A stretch of DNA of 64,000 nucleotides from Angiostrongylus vasorum (Eukaryota > Nematoda > Chromadorea > Rhabditida > Metastrongylidae): positions 1,674,001-1,738,000 of the forward strand of contig JADANN010000433.1 in assembly GCA_018806985.1 (NCBI GenBank). The letters run 5' to 3'. Numbering within the stretch: the first letter of the stretch is position 1; each line of letters begins with the position of its first letter. The translations under genes and the position numbers were made by a program. The notes under the pieces were generated by a model that made no database searches, was not told the origin of the DNA, and worked only from the letters and a program-made list of their open reading frames with translations. Shown here piece by piece: positions 34,266 through 51,700 of this stretch.

Positions 34266-35282
34266 TCACCTAACGTTGACAAATCAATATAGGATAACCA
34301 TTATGGATTTTTGCTGTAGCAAAACCTTCCCTAATTATCCCATTCCTCGTCCATACTCTCTATTAGATCATGCTCAATTCTTGCGTATTGTCCTCATCCG
34401 CACAGAAATTTTCAGGATCAATGTTTGACAACATACAATGAGAGAGGAATGGTAATGAATGATTATCGACGATGAACTTATTAAATCTGATCTGCCCTCC
34501 TATCCTATCTCAGCCATGCATCACTTATTGACTCCATAAATCGCATGAATTAAGGGAAAGAAGGAATTCTGGGAGGAAATATTCAAGCTAAAAGTTCTGA
34601 ACAACCTTAGGGAACTATACACTGCTATCTGTTTGCATTCGAACTCTAGCATTTTCCCACTTTAAATTTTTTTCTTCGATTTTCTAGCAAAGATCCCTTC
34701 GTTCGTAAACAAATGTCTTTATCTACTATGTTTTGGAAAAAAACGTTGAGGTATAACTGCGCAGCAGACGATTAGGAGAAGTATCTGTCGTTTTAGCACT
34801 TGAAACGACAGCTAGGACTCTTACTTCAACTGAATTTGAGTTGTTCACATTCGGCTCTTGGAAGCAATCACTTACATACATCATACGGGTCCGAGAAGAC
34901 AAATTCATAAAATCATCAGCTATAAAACAATACTGGGGTCCGAAGCATCAACACTTCAGCTAGTTGCACTAGCTTATTCATAAGTTTTCACCACAGGTAG
35001 TCACAATCATTTGTAATTAATGTGGAGTTTATCGTCTTGCGAACTGGATTCCTCCACGACGCTAGCTATTTCCATCGCCGCAAGTGTCGTGCTGCTGTCG
35101 GCCGATCGACGGCGATGTTGCATGGCGAATCTCGGAATTTACTGACTGAAATAAAGCCCATTAGAATTCGCATATTTTTGACAGTAACATACGAGTTTAC
35201 CTATACCACCGCGATTAAATTTCAATTTTCTCAAACCCATAGATCGCCACTTTGACTTTTTATTACCGAAGTCCATATTTTT
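34266..35282. other. Intergenic stretch without a recognised feature
   Basis: AT-rich. Short open frames (34726-34908 minus, 35022-35255 plus) lack family motifs or convincing splice context. Confidence 0.4.
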
Positions 35283-35600
35283 GGGGGAAGGATAGCGCAG
35301 TGGTTAGTGATGCCGATTAGAAAGCAAAGGCGCTAGTTCGATCTTCGCCCCAACGCTTCCCTACAATCCACGTGGGAACGCCTTACCCCGGCTACCCCCA
35401 AGATTGCAACGAGAATCGACTCAACCGGCATTTTACGACATTCATAAAGAAGAAGAAATCCCAAGCAGCAGCTGAACGAACGTGAAATGTTCGAAGGTCA
35501 TTGTAGACGACAAAATGCGAGGAAAAAGCGAACCGAATGCAAGAAGTGCTAGGACCCGCACAGCAGGTGTTACGATGGCTACTGTAAAATAAAGTCTAAA
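35283..35600 (+). repeat. SINE-2 copy
   Basis: GGATAGCGCAGTGGTTAGTG A-box head and a CTAGTTCGATCTTCGCCCC B-box end, giving a tRNA-like first 70 bases. The body has a GAATGCAAGAAGTGCTAGG block and ends near AAAATAAAGTC. Confidence 0.8.
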
Positions 35601-37063
35601 TCTTTAGCAGCAAAGATGGAGTGAGATCGAGATTGAACAAGCAAGATCTTATCTAGCAAAATACGACGGTGTCATTAAACGCGTGATTGATATTGACGAC
35701 AACTGTTCTCCTGTTGACAAAACAAGCCCCCTAAGTTCTAAAGTACTCTAGTTATCGCAAAAATATCGGCAGTCATAGGAAAACGGGGGGCCGCCAGAAC
35801 GCCTTCGACGGCTTTATCAGATGAGACCATCTACACATCTATGCAGATTGATCTCAAGCTTGGAACACGTTCCGAAGACAAAATGATTAACAGACTAGAA
35901 TTGAATCCGGAAGAAATTATAGCAGGTTAAACATTGCCTGCGAAATTGAACACTTCATGCTAACTAAATTCGAGTTTTTACAGAAGATTCGTTTAATAAT
36001 TTTGAACTTCAAGTAAACCTACCTCAGCTAACTGTAGACCTTATCAAATCTAAATCGAGACCACTGGGATCTACATCGTTGCCACTGACAAAAATCTTTG
36101 TCCACCGTCAAATTATTGGAAATTCACCGTGAAATGCTGCGGCTTCTGGAGCCTACGAATCTTCTCACGGCATTTTCACCTGCGGCTAATTGGATGAGAA
36201 TGTTCTCACCAAGCTGGTACAAAGATACTTGTAAAGTAACAGTCTGACTGGATAGAGATTTGGTGAGTGTACTGAACGAAGAACACGTCATACAGCAGAA
36301 ATGAGCACTTCTGATTGGTTAACGCTGGTTGTAGACGCCGAAGTTCTTGGAGTATTTCGTCAGACAATTCCTTATTGTGTGACGTCATTGCTATTCAAGA
36401 AGGTGGGTTGGACGACACGAAGTGTCTTGGTGTCTAATACTTGTCACAGACTGGTCTTTGCCATTCGTTCGTGCAACAGTCAAATGCTTTCATATGACAG
36501 TTATCGGTGATGCTGAAAACTTCACATATCACGAGCTCACCTACCTATTCTGCCTGAAACAGGTTTGATTCTAAAAGTAAGTTACCATCTGGCTTATCTC
36601 CTTTAGACTTGAGCATATTCCATGAAGGACGAAAAGCAAAGCACACCGTAAAGAGTTCATTAAGTGTCAATTCTCCGATTCACCTAGACGCTATAGTCCA
36701 CTTACTTAAAAGTACGGTGCAGATGGTAACGTAGTCATAGTTGGGAATCAATCGTCGTCTCAGTTTGGTGGTGGTTACCATTGTTACACTAATCACTTCA
36801 CAACGACACACTTCATGAGAATGAACAAACTGCACTTGTTTCACCAGAGATGATATGAAAGTGGAACAGCATCACGTTTCCGTATGGACGTTTTTTATCA
36901 TCTCAAGTCCTGCTCAAGTTGTTCTTCAGCGGAACAAACATCCTTTACACTAGCTGTATGGCTCGGTTGACAAGGTTTACTAAGCCACATCTTTAAGGAT
37001 GGTCGATTGTCGATGTCGATGTTGTTGTAGGTTCGACTCCATAGCGTACTGGACAGTATTCCT
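35601..37063. other. Intergenic stretch without a recognised feature
   Basis: No exon with family similarity was found on either strand. The short ORFs at 36206-36510 overlap on opposite strands and have no recognisable motif. Confidence 0.4.
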
Positions 37064-37115
37064 AGTAATTCTTCGTATTCTTGTTGTTTGCTCAACAAGA
37101 ATACGAAGAATTACT
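37064..37115. repeat. Perfect 23-bp inverted repeat, 6-nt loop
   Basis: AGTAATTCTTCGTATTCTTG plus TTG (37064-37086) is exactly complementary to 37093-37115. The right half plus downstream AATCAATGCCGAGGTT resembles the outer end of PAL elements (compare GATCAATGCCGAAGTT at about 63400), so this may be two PAL termini abutting head to head. Confidence 0.85.
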
Positions 37116-37139
37116 AATCAATGCCGAGGTTAATAGAAA

Positions 37140-37900
37140 TTCGGACGTGGGAGTATTCCTAGTCTCGTACAAAAAACCATTCTCAAAAGCCGTGCCAATT
37201 TCCACGCTGCTTTCCAGATCCTACAATTCTGGTGCTCTTCGATCATTTACTTTGAAAGAATACGAACGCATTCGTTCTATATGGCGCGAAAATGGACAAG
37301 TGAAGATCTTTTTAGTGAAAGAACGTTTGAAATGACTTGAAAAACTAAAGGCATACTAGAAGTACGATGGAACTGAAACTATGAAGATTCGAAACTTTAG
37401 TTATCGCTGATTACTTGAGGAAATCATGCACAGGTCAAAGAATACAGGACCATAAACAATCCTCGATCAAAGTGATGCAACCACCAGAGAAGTCGCCCTT
37501 ACTTTATTCTCAATGCATTCAAATCTCCATTACCATGTCGATTCTGGATGTGCTTACATGAGTTATTTAAACCTTAGAATAGTGGCTGAGATCTCGATGA
37601 TATCGTCTTCTTCACAGCCTCATCGACTCGACACTACTGTCTAATGTACATTCCGATTTCCTGGCAATGTCCCAGTTTCCGAAGTAGTCTAATCCAGATT
37701 ATTAGTCAGATAGTGAATTCTGAAGATCTTAATGTATTCATGCCGCAGCGTCTCACTCTATAAATAACAAAAATATATGTTGTCATTTAATCTGGCATAT
37801 CACATCAACCTCTTAATAGCACATCGTTTTTTAAACGATTTACCATATAAGAGGGCCCTAAGCATATCTGTAATTCACAGATGTCAAGCTGTTTAGTCCT
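37140..37900. other. Intergenic stretch without a recognised feature
   Basis: No coding or repeat signature that I can support, apart from the PAL-like end at its left border. Confidence 0.4.
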
Positions 37901-37904
37901 TAGA

Positions 37905-37975
37905 CATCGATGTGTTTGTATTTCGCATAATACCCCACCATGAAAAATTATACTAGGCAGCAAATAAAAAGTAAA
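37905..37975 (-). repeat. FB1 terminal fragment
   Basis: CATAATACCCCACCATGAAAAATTATACTAGGCAGCAAATAAAAAG is the FB1 outer end only; the rest of the element is absent. Confidence 0.65.
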
Positions 37976-38059
37976 CATTGTGAATTCTGAAAACGTTGTG
38001 TTTGTACATGCTTGCACAGGACACTTCAATTCTCCTCGTCAGTAGCAGAAGGACATGTT

Positions 38060-38328
38060 TGATAGAGCTCTCGGTATTGACCAATCCCTGAGGGATGCGC
38101 AATGCATTCGACTTCCTTTTAAGGTGATTGAATGCATATCTGACCTTTACAATGACTCGCGGTGGCCTGCCGATCTATCCAGCCAGTACTGCTATCCTCC
38201 CAGACAAGTCTGGTACCTGTTTGTCGACCCCGGAGGGATGGAAGACTTGGTGGGCCATGGGCGCGGCGATCGATTCCGCGTGCGTGTTGCATGGCGCCTT
38301 CGACCACTGCGCCACACACGCCCTACAA
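38060..38328 (-). repeat. SINE-1 copy
   Basis: A complete reverse-oriented copy, from AGCTCTCGGTATTGACC (tail side) to GACCACTGCGCCACACACGC (head with the complement of the A box). It is immediately followed by an FB1 arm. Confidence 0.87.
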
Positions 38329-38329
38329 C

Positions 38330-38550
38330 AGTGTGATGCTGAGATAATTGCAAAACTTGCATCTTAGGCCAGATCGAACCGCGATTATCATTTCAGGGGG
38401 CTCAAGTGTTACACGCGGCCACACTTAGGCCCTTGCTTTAACATGCTCTTAGCTAGTATTCTACATAACGCTGTCATCGCAATCACCCGTCAGCGGGATT
38501 GATCTGGGAAGCAGAAATCGACATTGAACCCAGTTAAGCTGAGGCTACAC
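38330..38550 (+). repeat. FB1 arm, degraded
   Basis: GTGATGCTGAGATAATTGC signature with internal decay, then CAATCACCCGTCAGCGGGAT and CATTGAACCCAGTTAAGCTG. Confidence 0.75.
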
Positions 38551-38944
38551 TCGTATTCATTCGTTTCCACAACAGCATTTTGTCTGTTATCAATGGTATC
38601 TTTCTTGCCAAAAACAACAGGAACAAAATTCTAGGAAATCTTGTTTCCCTTAGTGTTCTCCGACCAAGAATAGCCTGACAGCACCTCTGGTCCTCGAAAG
38701 GGAATAACTACCTTAACGGTGGTAGTTTGAGTTAGAAGACAACAAGAAGGAATTGGTAATGACGAAGATCACTGCGGTGCTGTTCTTCCACAACACAAGT
38801 ATCCCATAGCTTTGACGATGACGACAGCGAACTATCGAGGATACAATCCATACAATCCACCGTGGTTACCGGTTCCATTCCAAATGCAGTGTCATATTCG
38901 GATTCCATGTGAACATATATATATACACTTTGATGCGATCTGAA

Positions 38945-39216
38945 GCACGCGTGCAGTTGGAAGCGCCCTGCAATACACAAGAGATCTGTTGCAGCGCCGC
39001 AGCTCACCAACCCTTCCATCTCTCAGGGGCCGGTAAATTGGTACCAGATTTGTCTGAGAGGATAGCAGCACAGACTCGACATACCGGTAGGCCACAGCGA
39101 GTCATTGTAAAGGTCAGATGTGCATGCAATTACCTCCTACGATGCTTAACGAAGTCGAATGCATGGCGCATCCCTCAGGGGATTGATCAACGCCGACAGC
39201 TTTATCCTTTTTTGTC
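38945..39216 (+). repeat. SINE-1 copy, head eroded
   Basis: The A box is lost (GCACGCGTGCAGTTGGAAG). The body CTCAGGGGCCGGTAAATTGG and the GACAGCTTTATCCTTTTTTG tail are intact. Confidence 0.82.
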
Positions 39217-39219
39217 CTT

Positions 39220-39883
39220 TTTACGCTAATTTACGAGTCAAGCGAAATGATAGTGGAGATAGATCAGGGGTTTTCAGTAAACGAGTAAACTGGAAAACAC
39301 AAGTGAAAGTTAACGGAATAAAACAGATGTCTGAAGGCTTATCGATCGATATGAACGTGTACCAGCAAGGTATATTCTTCCCATTACCATACGTTTACAT
39401 GTATCTGTGATGAATACCGTAATTTCTCCTTCATTAAGGATTTGACAGGTCTCTAGTGTTCTATTGATCGTACGGAATGACGGGTTCTTTGATACAACTT
39501 CTACCAGAGTAAAAGCATTAGCTAATCGATAATAACTACACGTTAATCAATACGAAAACCACCGTCCAAGTGGGAACAGAAACTAGTACTTAATAAGTAA
39601 GCGCAAAGTGTCATAAGAACGTTAACGTTGAGAGGATATTTAAATTTCCCGCCATCTACCGTAATGTGACGATCTGCACGAGACACAACATGGATTCAAG
39701 GCAGAACTTTCGCGTACCGCCCGCCAATCGGCGCGCTGATGACTGGACTTTTGTTGCCAGGTTTTACCCTAGGTGTCCGGATTTTCTTCAGTTTCTTAAT
39801 GGATTATTGTTAAGTGATACATACTAGTCTTATCGGAATGTATTCGTATACGTTCTGGTTGATTTATATCCTGAAATTTTCAG
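39220..39883 (+). other. Upstream region of let-70
   Basis: Presumed promoter and 5' region. GAAATTTTCAG ends at 39883, about 60 bp before the ATG, marking a trans-splice or 5' UTR splice acceptor. I see no coding sequence. Confidence 0.5.
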
Positions 39884-39943
39884 TTCTTGCGGCTCATCCG
39901 CTTGTGTACCGGGTTACCTGCTCTATTCTTTCATACATAAATA

Positions 39944-45470
<5,527 letters not shown>

Positions 45471-45614
45471 CCGCCGCCATACTTCGACATTCTGTAAAAA
45501 AGACCTTTTCAATGTCTCCAGTCCCAATAATGTCTTTTGTGTTTGTTGGAGTTTGCTTTTCCTCTATTCGTATCCGGTTTCTTACCGTAATCTATTCTTT
45601 TGGAAACGTAACAA

Positions 45615-45741
45615 GAGATAAATTTTTTCTTACTTGTTTTTTTTTGCAACGAACTGGTGTTGGTAGAATTTCCACAGTAGATTTACCACGTTAGTCAGTT
45701 GATAGGTACGTGCTTAGGATGGTATTCTAGGAAACGTGCTC
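45615..45741 (+). promoter_or_regulatory. U-rich element and trans-splice acceptor between let-70 and atg-7
   Basis: AGATAAATTTTTTCTTACTT followed by GTTTTTTTTTGC (about 45615-45650) is a U-rich stretch 80-110 bases upstream of the acceptor GGTATTCTAG ending at 45730. The atg-7 ATG follows at 45742. U-rich sequence at this distance is characteristic of downstream (SL2-type) trans-splicing in nematode operons. Confidence 0.65.
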
Positions 45742-48700
45742 ATGTCTCACTTCACTTTCGTACCTTTCTGCACGTTTGTTGACACAGTGTTTTGGGCTGA
45801 ACTGAATAGGAGGAAGTTAAATGAGTGGCGTCTTGATGAAACGCCTCGTGAACTAGGTGGAATGATTTCTTTGTGTGAGTTTGAGGCTTTGCATTTGTCA
45901 TTACTAAAAGGGGTTTGGAAAGTTTTTTCATGCGCTCAGCTATGTTGATTCAGGGGGTTGTAGTTTGCTTGGTTCCATTTCCTAGTAATGGATTACAATA
46001 TTAAGTAATAAGTAATCCTCCCAACGGTATACAGCCTTATCGTGGCTGGGAGATGTTTTAGGTGTCGGGCTGCGATTTCCAGCAGGGAATTCATCGCTCC
46101 AGTAGGATCTCCCAAGTTGAGGACTACGGCATTTCCATCAAGAAGCGCAGGTAGGAGTAAACCAATACAAGGATCTACCACCGTCCTGATATCAAAGTAG
46201 TCGCATAGTGGCAAATTCCCCTCTGATCCACAAGGGCGGCGACTACCCGTGGTGGTGACGACCTGGGGCAGGCTTTGGAAAGGTTGACGTCTACACCCCA
46301 TGGAACCACAATGGCTTGACCAACAAGGCTCCGAAAAAATGGGAATTTTGTTGGGAACCGCATAGTCAGTGAGGACGGGCCACCGAAGTATCCAAGTATG
46401 TAGTAGTTAGTAATAATCGATTGATGGGATTGTCACCATCAATAAACTGTTATTCATGAACGTGTTGGTATTGTGAGAAGAGGAGAACACCGCGGAATTA
46501 CTTATTTTACTCGAAAATTCGAGGACCATTAGGAGGGAAAGATTACCACTTCAGGGTTTTATGGTGGAGGATCTCCGTAGTTAGGCTAAAGAAGTGTTTT
46601 TATTCCCGATGAAAAGCTGTTGTATTGAGTGCTATTTACACTTATTGAGGAGAAGTATAACACACCTAGGTGGAGTGTGGGTTGCAGTCAAATAAGAAAA
46701 TTTGTTATTTTAAAGTCGACTGTACGGGTGATATGTGCCGGTTATCGCTCAGCCATGAGAGCTTTGAACCATCGTTACCTGGGGCATATAGTGGTCGACT
46801 TCTGCTTGTGAACACATTAGACAGCTTCAAAAGACTGGATCGAAAAGCACTTCTCGTCGATGAAGCGATGAAGGTGCGGTTGAGTTTTCTTGCTTGTTTG
46901 TCGTTTTCTCAATTCAATGTTCCTCGAATATTTTTGCATTATGTGTCGCTGTACTAACTGGAAGGTTGTCAAGTGCAACCACATTATAGTTTATAGGTCT
47001 GGGAAAATATCAAGTCCGGTATGTGGCTTGAAGAGCCGGTTTGTTTGATGCCTTTTACGTTCACTGTGTTCGCCGACTTGAAGAAGTTCCAATATCATTA
47101 CTGGAATTGCTTTCCAGCCATCTGTTATCCAACGAATATTAGACAAGAGGTGCTTTTTGTTCACTTTGGATTTTGACTGGATTGTTTCGTTAGAATGGAT
47201 TTCTTTTCGCTACTATAGATTTGACCATTGGTACTTCTGGTTTAATTAGCACTTTCACCACCGAGCCCGTTCTCGTGTGCGCATTGAAATCAAGATGTAC
47301 GATTCGAAGCGTACAGTAGGGTACCACAGATTTCCTTCATTTTTAGGAAGCATAGGGAGTAATATACGGACCAACATTGTTCAGGTGTATTGCGCACTTT
47401 TTATGCCGTAGTGGTGTCAGGATGTATGCTTGTCTATGCCTGTAGCTTCATATTAGCCTGCCTCTTCTATACCGACGCCAGCTAAATCTAAATACTTTAA
47501 ACTTAATGCTGTACCAAACTCTCCAAAGCGCGATGAAACCTGCTTGGACTTAATCAATATGAATAAACTAGTAATGGAAAAAAAACTTAATTAGTATGAA
47601 TAAAAATCTTCACATGATAATTTTGAAACCGACCGTCATTTTACGTAATAGTTGTTTTTGCTACCCTTGTTCGTCGAAGCTCATTGGAAACTGTGATGCA
47701 CGAAACGAACGAACAGCTATCCCCTATTACATGAGTCATATATGAATCTAAGTAACTGAAATATGGTCGAAAATATTTTGGCGTCTAAGCTTTCAAACGA
47801 ACTTATGTCAGCGCATAGTCGATTTTCTAAGTTGTAATAGAACATTCATTCTTGGTAGCGCCTACAAAACACGTTTGAGAGAACGGCGAAACGAGGGACA
47901 CGCATGGTGTGATGGTGAACATGTTACCACCGGAAAGGATAATATGATGTTCGTTCTCCTCCGCAGACACTTGCGATCCGGAGTTTTGTAAATATTTCCG
48001 CATCGTTGTGGTTGTATACAATAGTTTTCTATTTTTCGGCATATTTCTAATTTTTTTATAGCGAAGATCTCACCGAAAACGTTGTTGATATATGTGGATA
48101 TGGTGCTTGCGTAAGAAAAATTTGGAATTTTTAGGTTTTCTGAAAGTATTTGCGCTAAAAAAAATTTAAAACGAGATACTGTGGAAAGTTTATACACCTA
48201 AGTTTCTTACGTGTTTCCAGTCCTAAGCTTTTCAGATCTCTAATTGTCGGTAAGTTACAAAACGTTCTGTTACGCTCTCTGTATTCTGCAAATTATCGCA
48301 ATACGGTGTGAAAAAATATATCTTTCCTTATTTTAGGAATCTCATGCCATTGAAAATGATAAGCTAATGTATTATTTTGACCACACGAAAGCTCATGCTT
48401 TTTTGGTTGATCGCGTTGGAGAGTGTTTACCTCTGCTGAATCTAATAAATATATGTGATCCTGCAGAAGTGAAGGTATTTTTATTTGCCCTTTGTGCATC
48501 AAGCATTTGCTGAGTTAGCCCTATTTTTAAATGGCCATGGATTTTCAGGTAGTCTTCGCTGACCCATCACCTGTTCCAGGCTGCGCTGGATGGCCTCTTC
48601 GTAATTTACTGGCCGCAGTTGCATATTTCAAGCGTACATGGCGCTGGTGTTCTTTTATTTCTTTGCGAGGATTCCACCGATTATCGGAATTCAAAATTTC

Positions 48701-51700
48701 GTGGGATGAAACTGAAGTATGTTGTTTTTATAATAGTGGTACGTATGCCTAGTGTCACCTTCTGTCATCCTGTTGATCTTGGAGTAGATCGAGCGAACGC
48801 TAGTAAACTTTGCATTTCTTTCTTCCTAGTGCTAGATTAGCCCAGTGGATTCTGCTCACTCTAGAGATTCGTTCGGCATCATATCTTTCTTCTGGGGTTC
48901 TCGCGAAGAGCTCTGACCATAGGGTCGGTGGTGTTTCTGCAGTGCGTTTTGAAATCCCCAGGAATGGAGTCACTAACGGCTCTTGTCCATCGGTTGTCAT
49001 TCAGATGCATCACTTGTTCTCCCTACCTCACCGACAATTGACATATAAAACGGCTTCTCTGGTTTTTGATCGTTGACGTAGGTCAGAGCTTCAGATCCCC
49101 CTCCCTTCACTTGCGTGACACGGGATACTCCTAACATCTGCGTTTCGAGTGCAATCTATAATGCTGACTGGTCTTCCATCCTGCTTACGTAGCAACCAGG
49201 TTTCTGACGCGTACGTTGAGGAAGGAAGAATCGTGGACTCGAAAAGGTGGGCAGGAGTTTGGTGTTCTTTGTTCTCTTCACTACATCCTCGTTGCTCTTG
49301 AAAGCTCGCCAAGCTGCTCTGCTTTCCTTCTGCTCATCTCTGGAGCTAAGTCGTTCATCATGTTTATTTCCCAACTCAGATAGGCATAACTGGAGCATTC
49401 GGAGATATTAATTCCGTTGAGCGTGAACGTGACATCAAAAACAATCACGTTCCTCTTGACCATTGTTTTCATGACTTTTTAATGGAAGAACAATCCTACC
49501 ACAAGCGATGCCAAAGTCGGAAAGCATTCATTTCGCTTGGCTAATGCTTAGTGTTATATAGTCGATGTCATCAGCAAAATGAAGATGGTGTAATTGCCGA
49601 TCATCGACTTCCACTACCATGTTTCCCTATTTCAGTGTTCGCGTGACATTCCTGAGGGATGACGGTAAATAATTTTGGAAAGATGGTATCACCTTTCCTA
49701 ACCCCTCTTTTGATGTTGATGTTAATATCATTGTAGAATGGTGATATCTTGGTTGTGAAATTTTTGTACAGCTCACGAAGAATCCTTATGTACTGAGTAG
49801 GGGACTCCTTGGCTATCAAAGACTTCCATGACTGCTTCTATCTCAATTGAATCAAAGGCCTTCTGTAAATCGATGAAAGTGAGACAGAGCGGTCTTTTCT
49901 ACTCTCGCGATACTTCAATGAGCCTTGTTATTGTGTGGATATGGTCCATCGAACTAAATCATTTTCCTACTCCTGCTTGCTCACATGGCTGTCCTTTCGT
50001 CCAGTGTTCTATTCATCCTGTTTAGGATGACTCGAGTGAAAAGTTTGTAGATGACAGACAGCAAGCAGATTGGGCGATAGTTGCCGATGTCGTGGAGATC
50101 ACCCTTCTTGAGCAATAGCACGGTCTTGCTTGTCTTCCACAGCGTGGGAGCATTGCATTGAGACAGGTAACGTGTGAAGGGCCGAGCCAGTGTGTTTACG
50201 AGGACTGGCGGAGGGTTCTTCAGATGTTTATCTTTTCTTGAGCAGGTGTAGCTCAATTCATCAATGACGAAATAGCGTATCACAATTGGGAAGGGAGTAC
50301 CGATAAGACGACATGTCCATCTTCGTTTATTTCCTATAGAAGCACGAGAGTGTGGCTATTGAGGAGATCTGAATTGTAATCGTGAATGATTTTCTCCGTT
50401 GCCTTTCTGGAAGCTGCAACTGTTCCATCCTGGCATCGGTGTGCAATCATATTGGTTTTACAACTGGCGAAGCTTTGGTTGGCTTTTGCGAATGCTTTTC
50501 CCAGCCTCTGAATCTTTGACCAAACCTATCCATATTCTTTTTGCAGTTTCGGAGTTAGCGGTTGGTTGCTGCTCGTGCGATTCCACGCTGGCGGATCAGG
50601 TGGAATGTTTCTGGGAACAGACGTCTCTTGGTGACTTTCCAACTCTCAGCTTCCATGGTGCTGACGTGATGTTGAATGAGCCGATCCATTTTTTCGTCGT
50701 TCGTTGTTCTCATTAACGGCATCTTCTGAAAAGCCAGCTAATCTGTATGAATACGAGTTTGTGGTGGTTTTGGGACTTCGTGTTTGAACTTAGCGGCTTT
50801 CTCTCTTTTCGCTAGAAATTGTATCTTGCATTAAAGAGGGACTTGATCCCATCTGAAATTTTGAAACAGCGCTATAGATTTGGCAAAACCTTCGGTTTAA
50901 GATGATGCGGTCTTTTTTATTATGGTACTCTCCATTGGGAGACACCCACGTCCAACGTTTAGGGTGGAACTTCTGGAATTGCGAGTTACTACGAATTCTC
51001 TTGGTCGTCATGATGAATTCAAACAGGCACTCAACTTGTTCGTTATCGTCTAATCGGTGGGTCCAAATGTGACGTTCTTCAAACGTTCTCCTGTATCCTA
51101 TCTTAACATTCAAATGTGCAATGACGATCTTGAAGAATGTATGGTCTTCTCTGTAGCACTTCTCCAAGTCTCTGTAGATCGCTTCGATTTTGTCTACATC
51201 ATACATGGTGCCGGTGTGTAGAAGACGAAGATTGTAAAAGCAGGTGCTGATCCACATCTTTTCAATCGTAAGCGTCCGATTCCGGTTGTTAATTGTTCGA
51301 ATGAATCGATGTTCATGGACAAACTCATGCTGACGAGAATGCTGCCTCCGCCGACTCCTCTGTTGTTGTATTTTCCATGGAGCAGTTATTTTCTGGAATC
51401 GGTGTTAAATAGGTGGCGTCTTTTCGTCTCGGCCACTCCGATGACGTTTTACAATATCCTTCCAGCGTATATAATCAGGTCCTCAAGGGAGGGCTCGAAT
51501 GCAAGTGAACGTAGATTCTTGGTACAGGATACGACCTTAGCTCTCCAAAATTTGTGCAGCCTAGCGTGGCCTTGAGATTTTAGTCTCCTTTCCGTGCTCG
51601 TAATATCCAGCTCCTTCGTGGTCACGGGAGTGAGGCCCACGTATTTTACTGTGCTTAATATGTGATACCCACATATAGCTTGCTGGGCTCTGAACTTTGG

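Noticed and set aside
33815..34282. 155-codon minus-strand ORF
   Set aside because: It is an R3 repeat copy, almost identical to intronic DNA at 25000-25385.
35283..35352. Possible functional tRNA gene
   Set aside because: A and B boxes are present but the acceptor stem and anticodon arm do not pair well, and the unit continues into a SINE-2 body seen elsewhere.
48062..48249. Two candidate extra exons of atg-7 (48062-48110 and 48221-48249)
   Set aside because: Each has an acceptor and donor, but neither phase fits between the exons ending at 47149 and starting at 48337, which join directly in phase.
50399..50716. Plus-strand ORF of 105 codons within atg-7
   Set aside because: Antisense translation of the RTE-B endonuclease/RT region; no plus-strand signature.
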